This document shows, piece by piece, positions 52,258 to 60,910 of a stretch of DNA of 64,000 nt. The stretch is from Pelosinus fermentans JBW45. Lineage in GTDB: Bacteria; Bacillota; Negativicutes; DSM-13327. Every line of letters starts with the position of its first letter. Position 1 is the stretch's first letter. The translations under genes were made by a program, and so were the position numbers. A model generated the notes under the pieces. It worked only from the letters and a program-made list of their open reading frames with translations. It had not been told where the DNA came from and did not search any database. Where the stretch lies: contig NZ_CP010978.1 in assembly GCF_000271665.2 (NCBI RefSeq), positions 404,501 through 468,500 on the forward strand, written 5' to 3'.

Positions 52258-52314
52258 ATGATAAAGGCCTCGAATCCAGTATTACTGTCAGGGAATTTCG
52301 CTATTACAGTTTAA
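52258..52314 (+). CDS. Possible 18-residue leader ORF
   Basis: ATG 52258 follows GAGAGGCGACC and reads MIKASNPVLLSGNFAITV to TAA at 52,312-52,314. It lies between the sigma-54 promoter and the YtxH-like gene. It may be a leader peptide or chance; there is no further support. Confidence 0.3.
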   Translation: MIKASNPVLLSGNFAITV

Positions 52315-52358
52315 GGAAATCAAACTTAAACGTATATAAAAATATTGGAGGTAGAGAT

Positions 52359-52652
52359 ATGTCGATTATGAATCTAATTGAAAAAGGAAAGAAATCTCTC
52401 AATAAGAGGCAGGAAAGAAGAACAGCAAAAGATACAGGGATTGGAGCTGCCATCGGGTTGGCAGTTGGGGCAGTTGCAGGCGTACTATTGTCACCTAAGT
52501 CTGGACAGGAAACGCGGGAGAACATTGCCGCCTCTGCCAAGGAACTTTCTGGGAAAGCTAAGGATGTCTTAGATAGGGCTAAAGAAAAGGTGGAAGAAGC
52601 CAAAGAGGAACTAAAAGAAATTAAGGACAATCCTTTGAAGATTCAACAGTAG
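52359..52652 (+). CDS. YtxH-domain protein
   Basis: A 97-residue protein with the family's glycine-rich membrane segment IGAAIGLAVGAVAGVLLSP (about 27-45), then KSGQETRENI and a long Lys/Glu helix (AKDVLDRAKEKVEEAKEELK). YtxH-type proteins are envelope-stress proteins of unclear mechanism. GGAGG lies 10 bp upstream. It is the first full-sized gene downstream of the sigma-54 promoter, so it is probably made under control of the adjacent NtrC-type pair. Confidence 0.85.
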   Translation: MSIMNLIEKGKKSLNKRQERRTAKDTGIGAAIGLAVGAVAGVLLSPKSGQETRENIAASAKELSGKAKDVLDRAKEKVEEAKEELKEIKDNPLKIQQ

Positions 52653-52752
52653 CACGAGAGATATTACGTTGATAGAAGAATGATCACTAGTAGATAAATG
52701 CAAATTTTTATAGGTGTCATAGTAGAAAACTAAAATGTAGGGGGAAATAAAA

Positions 52753-53661
52753 ATGAAAAAAATGATTTTACGCTTATTATTAACAGTAAGTCTGATCCTA
52801 GTGGGGGCCACTAGTTCCGTCTGGACGGCGAGTGCTGCCGAACCATCCGTTAATTTAACAGCTCCCCAATGGACAGGAAATAGCTTCACCTTTCTTGCGT
52901 TGCCAGCAGATAAGCAAGCCGCTGGCTACGAAATCTTTGGAGTCGATCAAGCAGAGCAGGGATTTCAAGGGGATCGCACCCTTCGCCTTTCCTATGCTAA
53001 CCATGTTGGCAAAGAAGTTACCGTTACTAACATCGTTTCCTTTCCAGCTGGTAATAACCAGAATGAATATATGGTGTACATGACGGCAAATGACACTGGG
53101 GAAAAATTAGTTGGACGCACCATGCGTGGACAATTAGAAGGCTTAGTGCTAACAGCCGATCTTGTGAATGCCAGACAACAGTTCTTGGGTAAAACCATTT
53201 ATCCTAAATATAGAGAGCTGACAGGCGCATATGATCCAGGTTCGTATGCAATAGCAACGAGCATCTCTACTCCTATTGGCGGTCCTGCTGCAGTCGTGGA
53301 TGTTTATGCTGGTAATCAATCCCAAGATCCCATCTGGTTAATTGTCACAGTCAATGGGGAAAAGGCAATTTTGCCAATTGCTTATAGCTATACCAATGTA
53401 TCGGTAAATACTTGGACACAAAGTCCTCCTTGGCAAGATGCCTTGTTTATGGAAGATCCGCGGTTAGCTTTCGGCTGGTCTCAAGAGGTATGGAATGCAA
53501 TTGAAAGCTCCATTGTAGAGGAAGGTATGACGAAAGAGCAGATCCGTCTTAGTTGGGGTAAGCCTAACAGCATAGAGGGAAATGGCACAAATTGGATTTA
53601 TGGAAGCAAAAAACTTAACTTTTCTGGTGATGTATTGCAATCTCTTGAAACCATTGAATAG
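52753..53661 (+). CDS. Secreted protein with BamE/SmpA-like C-terminus
   Basis: A 302-residue protein. The signal peptide runs to about residue 29 (TASAAEP). The central ~200 residues are beta-rich and unrecognised. The last ~50 residues resemble the SmpA/OmlA (BamE) fold: VEEGMTKEQIRLSWGKPNSI, then WIYGSKKLNF. BamE-like repeats occur in outer-membrane assembly lipoproteins, but there is no lipobox here. GGGGG lies upstream of the ATG. It probably is periplasmic and part of the envelope set following the sigma-54 promoter. Confidence 0.7.
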   Translation: MKKMILRLLLTVSLILVGATSSVWTASAAEPSVNLTAPQWTGNSFTFLALPADKQAAGYEIFGVDQAEQGFQGDRTLRLSYANHVGKEVTVTNIVSFPAGNNQNEYMVYMTANDTGEKLVGRTMRGQLEGLVLTADLVNARQQFLGKTIYPKYRELTGAYDPGSYAIATSISTPIGGPAAVVDVYAGNQSQDPIWLIVTVNGEKAILPIAYSYTNVSVNTWTQSPPWQDALFMEDPRLAFGWSQEVWNAIESSIVEEGMTKEQIRLSWGKPNSIEGNGTNWIYGSKKLNFSGDVLQSLETIE

Positions 53662-53789
53662 GCTCTTTCTAAAGTAGATTATCTTGGGGACAAAAGAGAT
53701 GGTCAATTACAAAGACTGCATTTCGATTGGTAAGCTGGATCTTTAAATACCCTTTTAACCAAAATCAAATAAATAAGGAGTTTTCACTC

Positions 53790-54254
53790 ATGAAAAAAAT
53801 TATACTTACAGTTGCTGCTTTTTTCGCCTTCGGCATCGGCACAGGTTTTGCCGCTCCAATGAACAATCTGGCAAATGGTCAAACTGCCGTCGGTTACTTA
53901 CATGATTCGTTCTATATCGAACATAAATTAACGAATAATCTGACCTTAGGTCTCCAAGAACACGATATCTATGGACAGTACGCTATCACCAATACTATTA
54001 GAGCCATCATTGGCAGTCGGGATTACCATTCTGACTCGAGTATTTATTTAGGTGCTGCGTACAGTACTTCCTTGGCTCCTAACGTTAATGGCTATGCATC
54101 TCTGGTTGGCAGCAGTGACTTTGCAGAAGCTCAAGTCGGTGCCAATGTCAACGTAGCTCCAAATGTGGATATCAATGTTGATTATACTGCCTTTATGCCC
54201 GACCATGGCAGCGATCGAAACCGTTTTGGTTTGGGAGCAACTTTTAAATTCTAA
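53790..54254 (+). CDS. Small outer-membrane beta-barrel (YfaZ-like), paralog 1
   Basis: A 154-residue protein from ATG 53790 (AAGGAG upstream). The signal peptide is cut near GFAAP (residue 23). The mature part is alternating polar/hydrophobic strands with the family opening NGQTAVGYLHDSFYIEHKL and the barrel-sealing end FGLGATFKF, with terminal Phe as the BAM recognition signal. It is clearly related to the protein at 58,781. Together with the TonB receptor it shows that the cell has an outer membrane. The role (porin or envelope maintenance) is unknown. Confidence 0.8.
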   Translation: MKKIILTVAAFFAFGIGTGFAAPMNNLANGQTAVGYLHDSFYIEHKLTNNLTLGLQEHDIYGQYAITNTIRAIIGSRDYHSDSSIYLGAAYSTSLAPNVNGYASLVGSSDFAEAQVGANVNVAPNVDINVDYTAFMPDHGSDRNRFGLGATFKF

Positions 54255-54302
54255 GAATAAAGGGATCGATTTTTTCACTCAGCAAAAAAAGGAGGGGCAA
54301 GT

Positions 54303-54533
54303 ATGCTTTGGTTTTTAATCATTGGAATGATTGCTGGATGGCTAGCCGGAAATATTACAAAAGGCAGTGGATTTGGTCTTATCGGCGATCTAGTCGTAGG
54401 TATAATTGGATCATTTATCGGTGGCTTCTTGTTCAGCCTCATGGGTTTAAGTGCCTATGGAACAATCGGTGAAATTATTATGGCAACGATTGGGGCAATT
54501 GTTTTACTGTGGATTGTGCGATTGATCAAATAA
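54303..54533 (+). CDS. GlsB/YeaQ/YmgE-family (transglycosylase-associated) membrane protein
   Basis: A 76-residue, very hydrophobic protein with three short helices and the family pattern GMIAGWLAGNITKGSGFG, then LIGDLVVGIIGSFIGGFLF, and the C-terminal IMATIGAIVLLWIVRLI. It is a stress-linked inner-membrane protein, despite the transglycosylase label. GGAGGGG lies 7 bp upstream. It lies 49 bp after the beta-barrel gene and probably belongs to the same envelope-stress group. Confidence 0.9.
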   Translation: MLWFLIIGMIAGWLAGNITKGSGFGLIGDLVVGIIGSFIGGFLFSLMGLSAYGTIGEIIMATIGAIVLLWIVRLIK

Positions 54534-54617
54534 ATTCAATTACTTATGAGCGATGCCTATCAGCAGCCCTGCTTTGGAAAGACTAAAAATATGCTCTAAA
54601 AATAGGAATCGGGCTAA

Positions 54618-54657
54618 AGTATAAAGGGGTGGTATTAACTGCCTCTTTATACTGTTT
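54618..54657 (+). terminator. Hairpin between the envelope genes and the Opu operon
   Basis: AGTATAAAGGGG (54,618-54,629) pairs with CCTCTTTATACT (54,642-54,653) with one wobble, followed by GTTTT. Confidence 0.7.
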
Positions 54658-54711
54658 TATGGGCAATTCGTTGGAATGAAGTGTGTGGGTGGCAAGAAAG
54701 AGGAGAATACT

Positions 54712-55866
54712 ATGATAATTTTTAAAAATGTCAGCAAGATATATAACGATGATTTTCATGCTGTGGATACGATCAATATTCACATTAAAGAAGGTGAATT
54801 GATTGCCTTAATTGGTCCAAGTGGTTCAGGAAAATCCACTACAATGAAAATGATCAATCGGTTGATTGAGGCAACATCAGGCACTATTTTGATTCATGGG
54901 CAAGACATAGGCGACCAAGATCCTGTGCTGTTGCGGCGTAATATTGGATATGTGATACAGCATATCGGTTTGTTGCCCCATATGACAATCGGGAAAAATA
55001 TTGCACTTGTACCTAAACTGAAAAAATGGGATAAGGTAAGGTGCGACAAACGGGTAGATGAGTTGTTAGAAATGGTTGGTCTTCCTGCCAAAGAGTACAA
55101 GAATCGCTTTCCGGCGGAACTAAGTGGCGGTCAGCAGCAGCGGGTGGGTGTAATTAGAGCCCTGGCAGGCGATCCGCCTATTGTACTCATGGATGAACCC
55201 TTTAGTGCACTTGATCCCATTAGTCGGGAGCAATTACAAGATGAGTTATTAAATTTGCAAACTAAAATCCGCAAAACTATTGTATTTGTTACCCATGACA
55301 TTGATGAAGCCATTAAACTTGCAGATCGCATTGGTATCATGCAGGATGGAAAATTAATTCAATTTGATACGCCAGAGCAGATTTTACGCCATCCTGTTAA
55401 CGAGTTTGTTAGAACCTTTTTTGGTGCTGATCGTATGAATCAAGTAGAATCTTTGCCCACGATTGAGGAAGTTATGATTCCACCGATTAGTTCATTCCCT
55501 AAACGTGGTCTGGCAGAAAGCCTTATAAAGATGAGAAAATATAAAATTGATTCATTGCTCGTCATTGATAGAAATAAAACATTTTTGGGAGTTGCTGGAG
55601 TGGGAGAAATTCAAAAGAACTTTTCCAATGAGAATATGGTATTGGAAGACGTAATGAACAAAGAGGTGCCGACGGTAAGACTTTCCCAGCAGCTAGATGA
55701 TGCGATCAATTTAATTAGCGACAACCATATAGCATTTCTTCCGGTGCTTGATGAAAGTCATAAACTAAAAGGACTTATTACCAGAGCCTCCTTAGTCGAT
55801 GTAATGGCAAATCAATTGCGCAGCAACAATAATGAAGTCGCTCCAGTCGGAGGTGAGGAATTATGA
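54712..55866 (+). CDS. opuCA: Glycine-betaine/choline-type ABC transporter ATPase with CBS domains
   Basis: A 384-residue protein from ATG 54712 (AAAGAGGAG upstream). ABC ATPase: Walker A GPSGSGKST (about 38-46), Q-loop YVIQHIGLLPH, signature LSGGQQQR, Walker B IVLMDEPFSALD, H-loop FVTHD. The C-terminal ~120 residues form tandem CBS domains, which in OpuA/OpuC sense ionic strength. The cluster imports compatible solutes under osmotic stress. Its stop overlaps the permease start. Confidence 0.9.
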   Translation: MIIFKNVSKIYNDDFHAVDTINIHIKEGELIALIGPSGSGKSTTMKMINRLIEATSGTILIHGQDIGDQDPVLLRRNIGYVIQHIGLLPHMTIGKNIALVPKLKKWDKVRCDKRVDELLEMVGLPAKEYKNRFPAELSGGQQQRVGVIRALAGDPPIVLMDEPFSALDPISREQLQDELLNLQTKIRKTIVFVTHDIDEAIKLADRIGIMQDGKLIQFDTPEQILRHPVNEFVRTFFGADRMNQVESLPTIEEVMIPPISSFPKRGLAESLIKMRKYKIDSLLVIDRNKTFLGVAGVGEIQKNFSNENMVLEDVMNKEVPTVRLSQQLDDAINLISDNHIAFLPVLDESHKLKGLITRASLVDVMANQLRSNNNEVAPVGGEEL

Positions 55867-56492
55867 TGTTCAATAATTTTTTAGTCATGCTGCAAAATCG
55901 CTGGCCGGAGATCATGATAGGAACCTGGGAACATATCCAGCTTACTTTGGTGGCCTTATTTATAGGAAACCTGATTGCACTACCCCTTGGTATTCTACTT
56001 ACGCGAAAACGGAAATTAGCCGAAGCCGTTATCGGCATAACCTCGGTGTTTCAAACCATTCCCAGTTTAGCCTTGTTAGGCTTTATGATACCTTTTTTCG
56101 GTATTGGCTTTGGCCCGGCCATCGTGGCCTTGACAATTTATGCTCTTCTGCCGATTTTACGTAATACCTATACTGGAATACTAGGTGTTAATCAAGCAGT
56201 TGTTGATGCGGGTACCGGTATGGGAATGACTTCTCGCCAAGTCTTATTTATGATCGAGATTCCCTTAGCTCTGCCTATCATCATGGCTGGTATTCGTACT
56301 GCCACCGTTATGGTAATCGGTGTTGCCACCTTGGCAGCCTTGGTTGGGGCGGGAGGACTGGGAGATATTATTTTTAGGGGTATAGCTATGGCAAGGCAGG
56401 ATCTTATCTTGGCTGGTGCCATACCAGCTGCTTTACTATCCATGATATTTGATTATATTTTGAAGAGAATTGAAATTGCAGTACAACCCTAA
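55863..56492 (+). CDS. opuCB: OpuC-type permease subunit
   Basis: A 209-residue membrane protein with five or six helices and the BPD_transp_1 loop (DAGTGMGMTSRQVLFMIEIPLALPIIMAG) that contacts the ATPase. The start ATG 55863 overlaps the ATPase stop. The usual second permease gene (opuCD) is absent from the cluster, so this protein probably works as a homodimer. Confidence 0.9.
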   Translation: MMFNNFLVMLQNRWPEIMIGTWEHIQLTLVALFIGNLIALPLGILLTRKRKLAEAVIGITSVFQTIPSLALLGFMIPFFGIGFGPAIVALTIYALLPILRNTYTGILGVNQAVVDAGTGMGMTSRQVLFMIEIPLALPIIMAGIRTATVMVIGVATLAALVGAGGLGDIIFRGIAMARQDLILAGAIPAALLSMIFDYILKRIEIAVQP

Positions 56493-56523
56493 TCTGAATC
56501 ATATAATACGAAAGGAAGGTTCT

Positions 56524-57420
56524 ATGAAGAAAATCACTTTACTCCTGCTTTCCATACTGCTTTCCATGAGTATAACAGGCTGCTCTTCCTTTTGGGAGAA
56601 AGATAATAATACTGTCGTAATCGGTGGGAAAAATTTCACTGAACAAGATATTCTGGTGTATATAATGAAAGGGATCATTGAAGAAAAAACAGGCATAAAG
56701 GTAAAAGCAAAAGCGTACTTGGGAGGAACGAATGTAGTATCCCAAGCCATTGACCGGGGCGATCTAGATATTTACGCTGAATATACCGGGACGGCTCTCG
56801 TGAGTGTTCTTGGTGAAGAATATTCTCCTAGTGATCCAGAGGTAGTCTATGAAAAAGTCAAGACGATCTATGATGCAAAGAAACAGATTGTATGGCTGAA
56901 ACCATTCGGTTTTAATAATACCTATACGTTATCCATGAGGACGGAGCAAGCAAATGCACTTGGTATTGAAACCTTCAGTGATTTAGCCAAGCAGTCTGCT
57001 GCTCTAAGATTGGGTGCTACTCATGAATTCTTGGAACGAATTGATGGATACCAAAATGTTAAAGCGGTTTATAACATGCAATTTTCTTCCCCTGCTGGTA
57101 TGGACCCAGGTTTAACCTATACTGCCTGCCGTGACAGCAATGTGGACGTAATTGACGCCTTCTCCACAGATGGTCGGATTTTAGCATTCAATTTAAAAGT
57201 ATTAGCAGATGATAAGAAGGTGTTTCCTCCCTTTTATGCTGCTCCTATTATTCGGGCCGATACCTTAAAAAAACATCCCGAAATTGGTGAAGTCTTGAAT
57301 TTGTTAGCAGGTAAACTAACCAATGAGGAGATGATGGCTCTTAATGCTAAAGTGGATTTAGAGGGAAAGAGCCCCCAAGTTGTAGCCAATGAATGGCTGA
57401 AAGCAAAGGGACTCATTTAA
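56524..57420 (+). CDS. opuCC: OpuC-type substrate-binding lipoprotein
   Basis: A 298-residue protein from ATG 56524 (GAAAGGAAGG upstream). The lipoprotein signal ends MSITGCSS. The mature domain is OpuAC/ProX-like: VIGGKNFTEQDILVYIM, GDLDIYAEYTGTAL (aromatic cage residues near the Tyr), and DSNVDVIDAFSTDGRI. It delivers a quaternary amine or a similar solute to the permease. It is the last gene of the operon. Only a weak stem is seen in the 80 bp that follow. Confidence 0.9.
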   Translation: MKKITLLLLSILLSMSITGCSSFWEKDNNTVVIGGKNFTEQDILVYIMKGIIEEKTGIKVKAKAYLGGTNVVSQAIDRGDLDIYAEYTGTALVSVLGEEYSPSDPEVVYEKVKTIYDAKKQIVWLKPFGFNNTYTLSMRTEQANALGIETFSDLAKQSAALRLGATHEFLERIDGYQNVKAVYNMQFSSPAGMDPGLTYTACRDSNVDVIDAFSTDGRILAFNLKVLADDKKVFPPFYAAPIIRADTLKKHPEIGEVLNLLAGKLTNEEMMALNAKVDLEGKSPQVVANEWLKAKGLI

Positions 57421-57503
57421 GGCATCTCCCACCTCAAAAAGGGCTGCCGCACACTTTGCGCCTTTGTGGTTCGATTGTTTGGAAGCCTTTTCCTAAATTC
57501 GAT

Positions 57504-58088
57504 TTACTGTATTTCTGCGATTAGGCGAACGGGCAGGCCGCTGGAATTCTTTAAGGGAAGGGGGAAGCAATAGAACTTGAAGGTATCTTGCTTTAATTGA
57601 TTAAGGTTGATGATATTTTCAATGACGAAAACATCGTGGTCTGCGCAGTACATATCTGCTTTTGGGTGACCTTCTTTTCTCTTTACTCCTGCAGCATCAA
57701 TGCCAATAAAATTAACTTCTTTTTGGATTAAATATTCTAGGGTTTTATCAGACAGCTCAGGATGACCTTCCTCAGGATGCCCTGTGACATAAAATTCTGT
57801 TTCATAATATGTTGGCAGCCAGTCGGTTTTAAAGATAATAAAATCACCTTTTTGAATATCCACCTTATTTTCAAAGTCGGCAGGTTCAATTTCACGACTG
57901 AAGATATTTTCGACATGGACTACTTTAGCTGGCCCAATAAATCTGTTTATATCTAGATTCGGTACGTTCATAATATCGAGATGGGTGCCTAAATGTCCTA
58001 AACGGGCTACGTTGATTCCATCTTTCTGGTTAAAAAACGGATTGTTCTTGTCTTGTTCATCAATGGGAAGCGTTAAATCGATTAACAT
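57504..58088 (-). CDS. Cyclase/kynurenine-formamidase-family protein with altered metal motif
   Basis: A 194-residue protein from ATG 58088 (AAGGAG 8 bp upstream). It opens IDLTLPIDE and has the family core LGHLGTHLDIMNVPNLD. In typical members the motif is HxGTHxDxPxH; here the last Pro and His are replaced (LDIMNV), so a metal ligand is missing or moved. Later parts (FIIFKTDW, INFIGIDAAGVKRKEGHP) fit the family. It may be a divergent hydrolase or have lost activity. It is a single gene on the minus strand, divergent from the MarR gene at 58,213. Confidence 0.75.
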   Translation of the reverse strand: MLIDLTLPIDEQDKNNPFFNQKDGINVARLGHLGTHLDIMNVPNLDINRFIGPAKVVHVENIFSREIEPADFENKVDIQKGDFIIFKTDWLPTYYETEFYVTGHPEEGHPELSDKTLEYLIQKEVNFIGIDAAGVKRKEGHPKADMYCADHDVFVIENIINLNQLKQDTFKFYCFPLPLKNSSGLPVRLIAEIQ

Positions 58089-58212
58089 AGCGTTCACTCC
58101 TTGTTTGCATTTAATTTTTGTTTCGTAGGTAAACTATAATACGAGGAAACAATAAAGTCAAGAGTTTATATAATATCTTGATTTTATCTGAAATTTGGTG
58201 AATAATAAGAAT

Positions 58213-58689
58213 ATGAAAAAAGATGATATGAAAGCATTCTTGAATACGTTAAAACGCCTCACGATTAAAATGGGAGAACTGAGCAGACACGCCAGCGATA
58301 TTGCACCAGTGGGCAAGCTGAGCTTTTCTGAACTGGGTCTTATGACGTTAATTGGGGATTTTGATAATATTAGAGTCACCGAATTAGCATTAAAATATGG
58401 CGCTACCAAAGGTGCTATTTCAAAGATGGTTAAGAAATTAGTTCAGAAAGAGTTGGTAAAGAAGTCTAGAACCCAGGAAAATGAGAAGGAAGTACTCTTA
58501 TCATTAACAGCTATGGGTATGACTGTTTATAATGAAAAGGAAGCTCATTTTGAAAAATTGTCTACCGACGTTTCGAAAGAGCTTGAAAGCCTGACTGAGG
58601 AGCAGCGGATATCTCTGTTCAATATCCTTGATCTTGTGGAAGCTCACATTGATGAGCATCTCGATGAGCCCAATTCTGAGCAGAAATAG
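58213..58689 (+). CDS. MarR-family regulator
   Basis: A 158-residue protein from ATG 58213 (TTG or GTG at 58,195-58,198 are alternatives; no strong ribosome site). The winged helix reads NIRVTELALKYGATKGAISKMVKKL (about 55-80) followed by the wing RTQENEKEVLLSLTAMG. The end is acidic (DEHLDEPNSEQK). It is divergent from the cyclase-family gene, 124 bp apart, so it probably controls that gene. Confidence 0.85.
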   Translation: MKKDDMKAFLNTLKRLTIKMGELSRHASDIAPVGKLSFSELGLMTLIGDFDNIRVTELALKYGATKGAISKMVKKLVQKELVKKSRTQENEKEVLLSLTAMGMTVYNEKEAHFEKLSTDVSKELESLTEEQRISLFNILDLVEAHIDEHLDEPNSEQK

Positions 58690-58780
58690 CAAGCCGCCCC
58701 GATGTTTGGTCTGTATAATTTGACAAACTATAATTAAAAAGTATAAAATTAAAATGAATAGAGATGAAGGAGGTTGCATC

Positions 58781-59272
58781 ATGAAAAAAGTATTATTGGG
58801 AGTAGGTTTACTTCTATCAGTAAGTGTAGGAACGGGCGCTGCTGCTCCTATTAACGATTTGGACAGAGGACAGACTGCAGTTGGCGTGCTGACTGACACA
58901 ATTTACGTAGAACACAAAATTGGTGGAAATCTTACAATTGGATATCAAAATGTAGATCGAGACCATGGTAGTGATATGGATGATTTTTATGGCCAGTATC
59001 AATTACCCTTTAGCAGTGTTCGAGCCATTCTTGGTCATCGGGATATTGGCTCTGGTTCAACCTACATAGGATTATCCGTAAGTGAAGGACTGGCTCCTAA
59101 ACTCAATGGTTATGCTTCTGTGATTGGTAGTGACGATTTTGTTGAATATCAAGTTGGGGCTAATCTGGAATTAACGAGAGCAGTTGACCTGAACCTTAAC
59201 TATCGTAACTTTAGGCCTGATCATTATGAAAACGAAAGTCGTCTTGAAGTCGGCGCGAGCTACAAATTCTAA
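58781..59272 (+). CDS. Small outer-membrane beta-barrel (YfaZ-like), paralog 2
   Basis: A 163-residue protein from ATG 58781 (GGAGG 7 bp upstream). The signal peptide ends near GAAAP. The mature part has the same opening as its paralog at 53,790 (RGQTAVGVLTDTIYVEHKI), the middle GLSVSEGLAPKLNGYASV and the barrel end VGASYKF. The two are perhaps half identical by eye. It has its own strong terminator. The function is unknown. Confidence 0.8.
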   Translation: MKKVLLGVGLLLSVSVGTGAAAPINDLDRGQTAVGVLTDTIYVEHKIGGNLTIGYQNVDRDHGSDMDDFYGQYQLPFSSVRAILGHRDIGSGSTYIGLSVSEGLAPKLNGYASVIGSDDFVEYQVGANLELTRAVDLNLNYRNFRPDHYENESRLEVGASYKF

Positions 59273-59325
59273 GACTGCTGTTTAAAGAAGATACATGTCA
59301 CATCTTTTGGAATACAGTCCAAAGT

Positions 59326-59373
59326 AAATCCTCCTATTGATATGGCTTTTACCATATCAATAGGAGGATTTTA
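59326..59373. terminator. 20-bp perfect hairpin terminator
   Basis: AAATCCTCCTATTGATATGG (59,326-59,345) pairs perfectly with its complement at 59,352-59,371, followed by TT. It lies between convergent genes and can serve both. Confidence 0.9.
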
Positions 59374-59473
59374 TATAAAAAATATATAGTTTATCTCTGC
59401 TTGCAATGACATATTATGGAGATTATTTCCTGGAAATATCAAAAAAATTATAATTTTGTCATTAATCGTTTCT

Positions 59474-60592
59474 TTATATCGATAACAGGGCTGTTGTAAT
59501 TTCCTGCTGCACAGAAAGAGAGGTTTCGCTGGCTCGTGCAGCTTCAAGAACCTGCTTGGCCTTATTTGTGGCAATTTTCCCTAAGGCCCATGCGGCATAT
59601 TCGCGGACCAGTTCCTCAGGATCTGCCATGGCTAGTGTTAAGTCCTGCACGGCAGCGGGATCTGCCAAGTTGCCTAGTGCTATGGCTGCGTTGCGCTGGA
59701 AGTATTTTTTGTGTTTGATATAATTGTGCATCAGCGGCTGTACCCTTGTCTGGTAGAAATCATCTGTCATGTGAAGAAAGTTGGGTAATATATATTCCTT
59801 AGCAATGTGCGTTAAATATTCATCATCCGGTTTAGGGGCGGTTAAATTTTTGCGATTGCGCGGACATACTTCCTGACAAATATCACAGCCGTGTATTTTT
59901 GTTCCTATTTTTTCTCTAATATCATAGGGAATAAAACTGCCTCCAGGGAAGCCATCTTGTCTGAAAAAATTGTTATAACTGATGCAGCGAAGAGGATTTA
60001 GTTTCTGGGGTTCATAAATGGCTTGTGTAGGACAAGCCTTCATGCAAGCTCTGCAGCCTTTGGGACAGCCCACCTCAAGGGTAGGCGTATCATATTCTAA
60101 TTCCTGATCCACAACAAAGGAGGTAAGATAGATAAAAGAACCAATTCCATCGGCATAAGCAAAATTATTTCTGCCGAAGTTTACGATGCCTGCCTTGGCT
60201 GCGGCGATTCTTTCCGGCACCATGGTTCCGATACCTACTTCACAACCCGAATTTTCTAGGAATTGTTTCATTAATTGAGGTCTGGCACCATGAATACGAT
60301 CCAGGGGTGCACCATAACACCTTGCCTGATAAACGCGACCTATTTTATCGGTCAGTTCCTGGGGAAAGTTCTTTTGGGAATAGTCATAGACGGTGGTGAT
60401 GATTGATTTTGCTGCAGGCATCTGTGAACGCGGCTCTGCTGCCCGGGAAGCTCCTTTGAGAAAAAAGGAGTACATCTCGGAGCGATTGGTGATATCAGCA
60501 AGATATTCAGGAAAGCTGTCAGCAGGGATAATACCCACCTTACTGTAACCAACATCTAGAGCAAATTCTTTAATCTTTTTGGTAAGTGACAT
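59474..60592 (-). CDS. QueG-family Fe-S protein with HEAT repeats
   Basis: A 372-residue protein from ATG 60592 (adjacent ATG 60595; AGGAGG upstream). It resembles epoxyqueuosine reductase: an N-terminal corrinoid-binding-type domain, a twin 4Fe-4S part (CPKGCRACMKACPTQAIYEP and GCDICQEVCPRNRKN, about 190-260), and C-terminal PBS/HEAT repeats (RNAAIALGNLADPAAVQDL, VREYAAWALGKIA). It departs from QueG where GWxGKN would be (NFGRNNFAYADGIGS) and where TIE would be (NNFF). It may be a paralog with another substrate. It lies alone on the minus strand. Confidence 0.75.
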   Translation of the reverse strand: MSLTKKIKEFALDVGYSKVGIIPADSFPEYLADITNRSEMYSFFLKGASRAAEPRSQMPAAKSIITTVYDYSQKNFPQELTDKIGRVYQARCYGAPLDRIHGARPQLMKQFLENSGCEVGIGTMVPERIAAAKAGIVNFGRNNFAYADGIGSFIYLTSFVVDQELEYDTPTLEVGCPKGCRACMKACPTQAIYEPQKLNPLRCISYNNFFRQDGFPGGSFIPYDIREKIGTKIHGCDICQEVCPRNRKNLTAPKPDDEYLTHIAKEYILPNFLHMTDDFYQTRVQPLMHNYIKHKKYFQRNAAIALGNLADPAAVQDLTLAMADPEELVREYAAWALGKIATNKAKQVLEAARASETSLSVQQEITTALLSI

Positions 60593-60685
60593 CATTTGTC
60601 CTCCTAGTTTCATCAATTTTTTTTGCAGGTACACTGTTTCATCTAGTCTTTCTAATCATTTTGAAGATAGATTACTACCAAAGAA

Positions 60686-60730
60686 GTGTATATACACGTA
60701 AAAGATTAAAATATGTGTATATGCACATGT
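60686..60730. promoter_or_regulatory. GTGTATATACAC palindromes upstream of the QueG-like gene
   Basis: GTGTATATACAC is a perfect palindrome at 60,686-60,697. A related TGTGTATATGCACA lies at 60,714-60,727. They stand 95-135 bp upstream of the minus-strand start and look like paired operators for a dimeric regulator. Confidence 0.5.
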
Positions 60731-60843
60731 GATAATTTATTATATTCACAATTGATTTTCTTGTCAAGATAGATTTAAGAATGACAAGCAGGTCTTTCGA
60801 ATATGATCTTGATGGCGGCAGAATGTATATACTGCTTATAAAA

Positions 60844-60894
60844 GTAAGGAGGATATATGCCATGGACTGTCCATGACATATATCCTCCTTATAC
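60844..60894. terminator. Long nested hairpin between two minus-strand genes
   Basis: TAAGGAGGATATATG (60,845-60,859) pairs with CATATATCCTCCTTA (60,877-60,891), with an inner CATGGAC/GTCCATG stem. It lies just after the nitroreductase stop. Confidence 0.8.
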
Positions 60895-60910
60895 ATGCCC
60901 AAAGGGATCA

